Under the pieces are notes generated by a model. The model did no database searches, was not told the DNA's origin, and worked only from the letters and a program-made list of their open reading frames with translations. A stretch of DNA of 64,000 nt from DATATJ01 sp963789075 (lineage in GTDB: Bacteria; Acidobacteriota; Vicinamibacteria; Vicinamibacterales; CAVVIG01): positions 310,001 through 374,000 of the forward strand of contig CAWBJQ010000003.1 of the NCBI GenBank assembly GCA_963789075.1. The letters run 5' to 3'. Shown one piece after another: positions 57,193-64,000 of the stretch; position 1 is the first letter of the stretch, and every line of letters starts with the position of its first letter. A program made the position numbers and the translations under genes.

Positions 57193-58134
57193 GTGGTGAT
57201 CGTGTCCGGATCTGACGAACGCTGGGATGTCATCGGCGTCGGCGCCAATTCCGTGGACCTGGTGTGTCTCTTACCAGGCTGCCCGCAGCCGTCCGGCGCC
57301 TTCGCGAAGATGCGGATCCGGACGCGCCACACGCTGTGCGGTGGCCAGACGGCGACCGCCGTCAGTACCTGCGCGAGCCTCGGCCTGCGGAGCAAGTACG
57401 TCGGCGTCTCCGGCAGCGATGAGAACGGCGGCCGCATCCGACACGCGCTGTCTGGCTGCCGGGTGGACGTCACCGATCTGATCGTCCGCGACGCGGCAAA
57501 TCAATCGGCGGTGATCCTCATCGACGAAACGACAGGCGAGCGGATTGTGCTGTGGGACCGTGACGATCGTCTGCAGCTGCGCGACGGCGAGCTGCCCGAA
57601 GCGGCGCTCGCATCCGCGCGCGTCGTCCACGTGGACGATGTGGACGAGGAAGCGGCGATTCGAGCCGCGGGCATTGCCAGGCAGGCGGGCGCAGACGTCA
57701 CCACGGATATCGATCGCGTCACGCCGCGCACCACGGAGCTGATCGGCCTCGCCACGCACGCGATGTTCGCGCAGCACGTGCCGGCGCAGCTCACGGGCAT
57801 CAGCGACCTCGAGCAGTCACTTCGTCATCTGCGACAAAGGTACAGCGGCGTCTTGTGCGTCACGCTCGGCGACCAAGGAGCCGCCGCGCTCGACGGCGAG
57901 ATCTTCCATCGCCAGCCCGCGTTTCACGTGCACGCCGTCGACACGACCGGCGCCGGCGACGTGTTCCGCGGCGGGTTCATCTACGCACTGGTCAAGGGAC
58001 AGCCGATCGAACACGCGCTGCGCACGGCCAACGCCGCCGCGGCGGTCAGCTGCACGCGCCTCGGCGCCCTGAACGGCGTACCCACCAGAGATGAAATCGA
58101 CGCGCTGATGGCTGGGCCTCGACGCCGCGTCTAA
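57193..58134 (+). CDS. PfkB/ribokinase family sugar kinase
   Basis: This 313-residue kinase phosphorylates a sugar or nucleoside using ATP. The N-terminal motif GANSVDLVC and GGQTATAVSTCASLG, and the C-terminal signature DTTGAGDVFRGGF with catalytic D256, are all present. The substrate is not predictable. The start GTG at 57193 lacks a good ribosome site, probably because the upstream hairpin lies so close. Single gene. Confidence 0.88.
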   Translation: MVIVSGSDERWDVIGVGANSVDLVCLLPGCPQPSGAFAKMRIRTRHTLCGGQTATAVSTCASLGLRSKYVGVSGSDENGGRIRHALSGCRVDVTDLIVRDAANQSAVILIDETTGERIVLWDRDDRLQLRDGELPEAALASARVVHVDDVDEEAAIRAAGIARQAGADVTTDIDRVTPRTTELIGLATHAMFAQHVPAQLTGISDLEQSLRHLRQRYSGVLCVTLGDQGAAALDGEIFHRQPAFHVHAVDTTGAGDVFRGGFIYALVKGQPIEHALRTANAAAAVSCTRLGALNGVPTRDEIDALMAGPRRRV

Positions 58135-58173
58135 CTCGACGCCGGGTCTAAATAGAAAGCCCCGGCCTACACG

Positions 58174-58459
58174 TTAGCTTTGGGGAACCCAGCCGCGCGA
58201 CAGATAGTCGCTCATGGTGAGCGCCAGCAGAATGCAGAGCCAGAAGACGCCGCCGCATACCACGGCCCACGTGAGCCGTGTGCTGTAGCGGACGTGCATG
58301 AAGAACAGCACCACGAGCGTGGCCTTGAACACGGCAATCGTCAGGGCCGCGATCGTGTTGAACGGGCCGAGATCGAAGTACGCGACCTGCCACGTGAGGT
58401 ACGTGCAGAAGACCAGGATCGCGAAGATCGTGTAGTACATCCGCTTGGGAAGAATGTGC

Positions 58460-58467
<8 letters not shown>
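58174..58467 (-). CDS. Cytochrome c oxidase subunit IV
   Basis: This 97-residue protein has three membrane helices (MYYTIFAILVFCTYLTWQVA, TIAVFKATLVVLFFMHVR, VVCGGVFWLCILLALTMS). It matches the small subunit IV of aa3/caa3 oxidases, which stabilises the complex. It is the last gene of the oxidase operon and overlaps subunit III by eight bases. Confidence 0.9.
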
Positions 58468-59117
<650 letters not shown>

Positions 59118-59128
<11 letters not shown>

Positions 59129-60737
59129 GATGCTCCAGCGGCGCTTCGTACTGATACGCCTCCCAGGTCACGATCGGCGTCTCCGCAAAATTCTCGGTCG
59201 GCGGCGGCGACGTCGTCATCCACTCGAGGCCGACGGCGCCGATCGGATTCGCGCCCGCGACGCGGCCGTAGCGCAGCGACCACAGCAGATAACACAGCGG
59301 AATCAGATAGCCGACGCCGAGAATCGAGGCGCCCGCCGACGACAGGACGTTGAGCACTTGAAACTCGGGCGGATACGCGTGATAGCGCCGCGGCATCCCG
59401 AGATAGCCGAGGACGAACTGTGGAAAGAACGTCAGGTTGAAGCCGAGAAAAATGATGCCTGCAGCGATCTTTGCCAGGAACTCGTCATAGAGCCGGCCGC
59501 TGATCTTCGGCCACCAGTAGTGCAAGCCGCCCATGTACCCCATGATCGCGCCGCCGACCATGATGTAGTGGAAGTGCGCGATGACGAAGTAGGTGTCGGT
59601 GACGTGGACGTCGATCGGGAGCGTGGCGACGAACAGGCCGGTCAAGCCGCCGATCGTGAACAGGCCGATGAAGCCGATCGCGTAGAGCATCGGCGTATCC
59701 CACGAGATCGATCCCTTGTACATCGTCGCCGTCCAGTTGAAGACCTTGACGGCGGACGGAATCGCGACCATGAAGCTGAGCGCCGAGAAGATCACTGCGG
59801 CGTACGGCGATTCGCCGGCGACGAACAGGTGGTGCCCCCACACGAGGAAGCCCATCACCGCAATCGCGACGCTCGCAAACGCGACGAACGGATAGCCGAA
59901 GACGCGCTTGCGGCAGTACGCCGGAACGATCTCGCTCACGACGCCCATCGCCGGCAGCACCATGATGTAGACGGCGGGGTGCGAGTAGAACCAGAAGAGA
60001 TGCTGGAACAGCACCGGATCGCCGCCCAGACGCGGGTCGAAGAAGCCGAAATGGAACAGCCGCTCGGCCGCGACCAGGAGCATGGTGATGGCGAGGACCG
60101 GCGTCCCCAGCACGAAAATCAGGCTGGTGGCGTAGAGCGACCAGAGGAACAACGGCATCCGGAACCACGTCAGCCCTGGCGCGCGCATCCGATGGATCGT
60201 CACGATGAAGTTGAGGCCGGTCAGGATCGACGAGAAGCCGGTGATGAAGATCCCGAACGCCGTCGGGATGACGTTCGTGGTCGACGAGACCGTGCTGAAC
60301 GGCGTGTAGAAGGTCCAGCCCGTGTCGACGCCGCCCGCGATCAACGCGTAGAGCGTGAAGAAGCCGCCGAGAACGTAGATGTACCAGCTCAGAAGATTCA
60401 GCTTTGGAAACGCGAGATCTTTCGCGCCGATCATGAGCGGGATGAGGAAATTTCCGAGCGTCGCCGGAATCGACGGCACCAGGAAGAAGAACACCATCAT
60501 CACGCCGTGCATCGTGAAGAGCTTGTTGTACGTCTCGTCCGATACGAAGTCGCCGAGCGGGGTCGTCAGCTCGAGGCGGATCATCACGGCGAAAGCGCCG
60601 CCGACGAAGAAGAAGAACGTGATCGAGGCGAGATACAGCAGCGCGATGCGTTTGTGGTCGCGCGTGAGCAGCCACGATCTGATGCCGTACCCGTCGTTGA
60701 GGTAGTGGTGCGGCGGTAAGAGCAGAGTGCTGGGCAT
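59118..60737 (-). CDS. ctaD: Cytochrome c oxidase subunit I (caa3 type)
   Basis: This intact 539-residue catalytic subunit has 12 helices and reduces O2 at the haem a3-CuB site. Seen are HGVMMVFFFLVPSIPATLGN, the CuB region WFYSHPAVYIMVLPAMG, with the Tyr-His pair in MAIPSAVKVFNWTATMY nearby, and VIAHFHYIMVGGA with the haem ligands. It is a proton pump of the A family. The gene is two bases before subunit II. Confidence 0.96.
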
Positions 60738-60739
60738 GA

Positions 60740-61741
60740 TTACTTCTTCACCGGGGTGGTTTCGCCGGCTGCCGGACCAGGCGTCGTCGGGCGGGCGGTC
60801 GGGACCTGGCCTTGCGCCTTTAATGACTTCACGTACTCGATCAGCTGCAGCAGCTGTTCTTCGCTGACCAGCCCCTGAAACGTCGGCATGATCGGTTGAA
60901 AGCCGGCGACCACCTTCGCAGTTGGATTCAGAATCGATTCGCGGATGTACGCCTCGTCGAACGGCACGTTCTCGCCGTTCTGCATCGTCACGGTCTTGCC
61001 GAACAGGCCGTCGAGCACCGGTCCGCGGCCCTGCGAATCAGGCCGATGGCAGGTGTTGCAGGCGAGGTCCGAGAACAGCTTCTCGCCGGCCGAGGCCAGG
61101 GAGCCTTCCGCGGCGCCGCCGCTCAGCCAGGTCTGATAGTCGTTGGGCTCCAGCACGACGACCTCGCCGGTCATGCCCGAATGGCGCGTGCCGCAGTATT
61201 CAGCGCAGAACAGATGATAGCGTCCGGGCTTGGTCGCCTCGAACCAGATGCTCGTGTAGCGGCCCGGCAGCACGTCGGCTTTCACGCGGAACGCCGGCAC
61301 GAACACGTCGTGGATGACATCCTCGGACGTCATGATCAACTTCACCGCCCGGCCCACGGGCACGTGCAGCTCGTTGATCTCGCGCTGGCCATCCAGATGC
61401 TGGAACTTCCACATCCACTGCTTGCCGACGACGTAGATGTTGATCGTTTCGTCGGGCGGACGCTGCTGCGCGAAGAACACGCTCGAGCCCCACACGAACA
61501 TCACGACGGTGATCATCGCGGGGATGATGGTCCACGTGATCTCGAGGGCCATGCCGCCGTGGATGCTGACGCCGACCTCATCGGGCGCGCGGCGGCGGTA
61601 CCGCCAGGCGTAATAGACAATCAGGCCCGCGATCAGCAGCGAAAAAAATGTCGCGACCGCGAGCAGAAAGAAATAGAGGTTGTCCACGCGCGCCGCCATC
61701 GTGGACGCCTGTTCGGGAAAGAACGGAGTGCCGGACCACAT
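60740..61741 (-). CDS. ctaC: Cytochrome c oxidase subunit II with fused cytochrome c domain
   Basis: This 333-residue subunit accepts electrons from cytochrome c or ACIII. Two N-terminal helices (YFFLLAVATFFSLLIAGLIV, and a second around VVMFVWGSSVFF) are followed by the CuA domain: LFCAEYCGTRHSGMTGEV. A C-terminal haem domain has CNTCH and a later Met (PIMPTF), making this a caa3-type oxidase. The start is the ATG at 61741 (MWSGTPFFPEQAS). An upstream in-frame reading is not homologous. Confidence 0.95.
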   Translation of the reverse strand: MWSGTPFFPEQASTMAARVDNLYFFLLAVATFFSLLIAGLIVYYAWRYRRRAPDEVGVSIHGGMALEITWTIIPAMITVVMFVWGSSVFFAQQRPPDETINIYVVGKQWMWKFQHLDGQREINELHVPVGRAVKLIMTSEDVIHDVFVPAFRVKADVLPGRYTSIWFEATKPGRYHLFCAEYCGTRHSGMTGEVVVLEPNDYQTWLSGGAAEGSLASAGEKLFSDLACNTCHRPDSQGRGPVLDGLFGKTVTMQNGENVPFDEAYIRESILNPTAKVVAGFQPIMPTFQGLVSEEQLLQLIEYVKSLKAQGQVPTARPTTPGPAAGETTPVKK

Positions 61742-61746
61742 TGCTG

Positions 61747-62778
61747 CTACAGCCTCGGGATTCGGGATTCGGGATTCGGGATTCGCGAATCGGGATTCGT
61801 GATCCCGGAGTCGCGGATCGGCGTTCGCAAATCGGGATTCGTGATGCGGGATTCGCGATTCGCCCTTCGGCCCGGCGCGCCCTTTTCGCGGCGCACCATG
61901 ACGACGATGAACGCGCCAAGGGCGAGCACCGTGCCGGCGCCCGCAATCCGGATCGCGCGCATGATCCCGAGCGCGTACCGGCCAGTCAGCGGATCGTAGT
62001 GATAGCAATAGAGCAGCAGCGAATCGACGGGCGATCCGACCTTGCCGTTCGACGCCTCGATGATGCCATAGCGCAGATCGCGGGGGCCGTACTCGATCCC
62101 GAAGAGATAACGGGCCAGCCGGCCGTCCGGCGTCAGCACGATGACGCCCGTGGGGTGCGCGAACTGCTTGGTGTCCTTGTCCCACGCGTAGCGGAACCCG
62201 GCGGCTTTGGTGAGCCGATCGATCGACGCCTGCCCGCCGGTCAGGAAATGCCACGACGCCGACGCGTTCGGCTTCTTGTAGCGGCTGATGTACGCGGCCT
62301 TCTTCGCGGTGGCGGTCGCCGGCGTGTCGCGCGGATCGAAGCTGACGGTGACGATCTCGAAATCCTTGCCCGGCTCGAGCGAGAGCACGTCGAGGGCGCT
62401 CGCGAGCCCGTTGATCACCATCGTGCACAGCATCGGGCAGTCGTAGTACGCGAACACCATGACGACCGGCCGCTTGCCGAAGTAGTCGCCCAGCTTGACC
62501 GTGCGTCCGGATTCGTCCTTGAACACCGTGTCGAGCGGCACCTGCTGGTCGAGGTTCTGGTCGAAGCCGATCTCCCGCAATGGCGCGGGCAGCGCCGAGG
62601 ATACCTGGCCGGGCTCCTGTTTGTAGCCGGGCGTCACGGTGCCGCCGCCCATCTGGGCGAACGCCTGCAGCGGGCTCACAACGATCAACGCAGAAACCGC
62701 AAAGCACGCAGAGACGAAGAACCTGACAACTCTCAGCGAGTTCTGCGTTAAACATCGTGGACACGAAGCGCCGTTCAT
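61747..62778 (-). CDS. SCO1/SenC family copper chaperone
   Basis: This about 343-residue protein delivers copper to CuA. The copper ligands are C-x3-C in YYDCPMLCTM and a later His in FAHPTG. It starts at the ATG at 62778 with AGGAG six bases upstream; a signal peptide ends near LQAFAQ and its coding region overlaps a hairpin repeat (R6). A C-terminal helix (AGTVLALGAFIVVMVRR) is followed by about 35 residues of TNPDSRIPN-type repeats encoded by a GGGATTCG array. It sits in the oxidase operon. Confidence 0.9.
   Translation of the reverse strand: MNGASCPRCLTQNSLRVVRFFVSACFAVSALIVVSPLQAFAQMGGGTVTPGYKQEPGQVSSALPAPLREIGFDQNLDQQVPLDTVFKDESGRTVKLGDYFGKRPVVMVFAYYDCPMLCTMVINGLASALDVLSLEPGKDFEIVTVSFDPRDTPATATAKKAAYISRYKKPNASASWHFLTGGQASIDRLTKAAGFRYAWDKDTKQFAHPTGVIVLTPDGRLARYLFGIEYGPRDLRYGIIEASNGKVGSPVDSLLLYCYHYDPLTGRYALGIMRAIRIAGAGTVLALGAFIVVMVRREKGAPGRRANRESRITNPDLRTPIRDSGITNPDSRIPNPESRIPRL
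61755..61862. repeat. Degenerate GGGATTCG tandem array
   Basis: Ten or more copies of GGGATTCG or close variants, some inverted, lie in the last codons of the SCO gene. They encode a Pro/Arg/Ser-rich tail that other SCO proteins lack. The array is just six bases from the start of subunit II. Confidence 0.75.
62685..62751. repeat. Hairpin of ACGCAGAA-type repeats (R6) in the 5' end of the SCO gene
   Basis: The left arm AACGCAGAAACCGC with CACGCAGAGA pairs with TCTCAGCGAGTTCTGCGTT. It has the same unit type as R5 but lies within the translated N terminus, coding for the signal-peptide region LRVVRFFVSACFAVS and neighbours. Confidence 0.65.
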
Positions 62779-63188
62779 CTCGTTCTCCTGGCGCGCCGGC
62801 AAGCCGCGCTGCACGGTCAGCTTCATGGCCTCGCCGATCGGAATACGGACGACACCGGCGTTCTTGTCCACCCAGCTGTAGCCGTTGAGGACGGTGTCTT
62901 CGCCGCTGCGCAGGTCGTTCAGATCCTGTCGCGGGTTCGTTTGCAGACGCGGCTCCGGCGGCAGGCGATTCTCCTGGCTGGCCGCGAGCGGAAACTGCCG
63001 CACCTCGCCTCGCGCCTCGCGCGCGCCGAAGTAGAGGAACATCAGCCAGATGATGAAGTGCACCGCGACGGCGACAACGATCAGCGCCGCAGCGAAGCCG
63101 AAGATCCCGCGGATGTTGACGTCGCTGGTCTCGTGATGGACCGCGCCAGCTTCTCCGCCGGTGCGTGGGTCGAATGCGTATCCGCCAT
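62775..63188 (-). CDS. Membrane-anchored hypothetical protein of ACIII/oxidase operons (frameshifted)
   Basis: This about 138-residue protein starts at an ATG at 63188 (MADTHSTHAPAEK), three bases after the ActF stop. It has one helix (FGFAAALIVVAVAVHFIIWL) and a soluble tail with PPEPRLQTNPRQDLNDLR and NGYSWVDKNAGVVRIP, typical of a small uncharacterised protein next to caa3 oxidases. Frames change near 63145 and near the end, where its stop should overlap the SCO start (ATGA). The role is unknown; complex assembly is a guess. Confidence 0.75.
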
Positions 63189-63190
63189 AC

Positions 63191-64000
63191 TCAATGCGCC
63201 GTCGACGGCCGCTCGCCGCCGCGTTGAATGATCCGCCCGAGCGCTTCGTCGAATTGCGGATCGTGGACCGGCAGAATCGCGCGGCCGCGCAGCTGCGCAA
63301 CGAACCAGCCGAGCCAGAGCGCGCCGAGCGCGAGCGGCAGCACGACGTCGAGCCAGCTGACGACAATGCCCAGAGGTGTGGAACTCTGGCGCGATCAGCC
63401 AGAACAGATCCAGCAGCCGCGACGAGCAGAATCGCAATCGCCAGCCGCACGAGCAACCGTCCCTCGCGCTTCATGGTCCGCGACAACAGGAGCACGAACG
63501 GGACGACGAAGTGGAAGACGACGAGCGCGACGCCGATCGAGCCGCCATCCGGTTTTCAGCCGACTCACGTACCACAGGATCTCGTTGCGGCAGATTCCCG
63601 GCCCAGATGATCAGGTACTGCGAGAAGGAGAAATACGCCCACAGCATCACGAAGGCGAGCGTCAGGTTCCCGAGGTCGTGGAAGTGCGCCTTGACGACGA
63701 TGCGATCGAGCGGCGGCCGGTTGCTGAGCCACACGAGCACGACGATGAGAAACGCCATGCGCCGACAGCGCCTGACCGCCATGAGAATGAGCACGCCGTA
63801 GATCGTCGAATACCAGTGCGGCTCGAGCGACATCAGCCAGTCGAACGACGCGAAGGTGATCGTCAGCCCGTACACGACGAGACCGCCTGCGCTCAGGCGC
63901 TGCATCTTCCGCGCGATGCGCGGATCGGCGGTGCGGTCCTGTTCGAGCGACCACGCGTTCAGGAAATACGAGATGACGTTCCACGCGGCGAAATAGATCG
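63191..64000 (-). CDS. actF: Alternative complex III subunit ActF (NrfD-like quinone-binding, partial; frameshifts)
   Basis: The right edge of the window cuts this gene. The remaining C-terminal part shows SFDWLMSLEPHWYSTIYGVL, LSNRPPLDRIVVKAHFHDLG and FSQYLIIWAGNLP, signatures of ActF of quinol:cytochrome c oxidoreductase (ACIII), with many helices. Frames change near 63765 (compensated), 63590 and 63545, and again before the C-terminal segment WLGWFVAQLRGRAILPVHDP. It passes electrons from quinol towards the caa3 oxidase encoded downstream. The other Act genes probably lie beyond the edge. Confidence 0.82.

Noticed and set aside
61755..61862. GGGATTCG array as an origin (iteron) or attachment site
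   Set aside because: No replication or integrase gene is near, and the array is in a coding frame of a respiratory operon.

Overview
The window is GC-rich and densely packed. It most resembles the Acidobacteriota, class Vicinamibacteria or a close relative. The grounds are two Oar-like TonB-dependent receptors with an N-terminal carboxypeptidase-regulatory domain, a DUF1592/DUF1552/ankyrin operon, sigma factor plus Ser/Thr kinase pairing, and an alternative complex III plus caa3 oxidase locus. That placement is inference from gene families, not from a marker gene. There is no rRNA, no tRNA that I recognise, no transposase and no CRISPR array.

Layout. 1-2.7 kb: an RND efflux permease (cut by the window edge) and its membrane-fusion protein. 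2.9-3.6 kb: a VapBC toxin-antitoxin pair. 3.6-5.8 kb: a disrupted secreted beta-propeller. 5.9-9.5 kb: an overlapping four-gene operon of OsmC-like, acyl-CoA-dehydrogenase-like, PhnD-like and MetE-like proteins. 9.9-12.8 kb: secreted and small proteins. 12.9-15.0 kb: an ECF42-type sigma factor between two DGPF/YciI proteins. 15.1-17.7 kb: an FMN-binding protein, ApbE flavin transferase and RnfD/NqrB-like membrane protein, i.e. an extracytosolic flavinylation module. 17.7-24.4 kb: regulators, namely an ECF sigma with a multi-TM/GAF/kinase protein, two XRE regulators with palindromic operators, another ECF sigma and a sigma-54 activator.

24.8-27.6 kb is the most interesting segment. It is a compact lasso-peptide cluster in the order B1 (PqqD-like leader-binding protein), B2 (transglutaminase-fold protease), C (Asn-synthetase-like macrolactam synthetase) and A (46-aa precursor), closed by a strong hairpin. 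Convergent to it are a large S8 peptidase and a TonB receptor. 34.5-46.8 kb is catabolic: a two-subunit molybdenum hydroxylase, an FAD/Fe-S oxidoreductase, an MFS transporter, an enoyl-CoA hydratase, a CoA-transferase, an amidase and a serine-glyoxylate-type aminotransferase. 47.5-56.4 kb holds a second TonB receptor and the DUF1592/DUF1552/ankyrin operon. 58.1-64 kb encodes caa3 oxidase subunits IV, III, I and II, a SCO copper chaperone, a small membrane protein and the end of ActF of alternative complex III.

Two features cut across the map. Many genes, especially at 17-27 kb and 38-45 kb, are broken by one-base frameshifts that leave all family motifs intact, while 46.8-62.7 kb is nearly clean. 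This looks more like consensus error than mass pseudogenisation, and I annotate such genes as one CDS with the breaks noted. Second, at least six intergenic hairpins built from short CACGGAGG-, CACGAAGT- or ACGCAGAA-type units sit at gene ends, and one overlaps the 5' coding end of the SCO gene.
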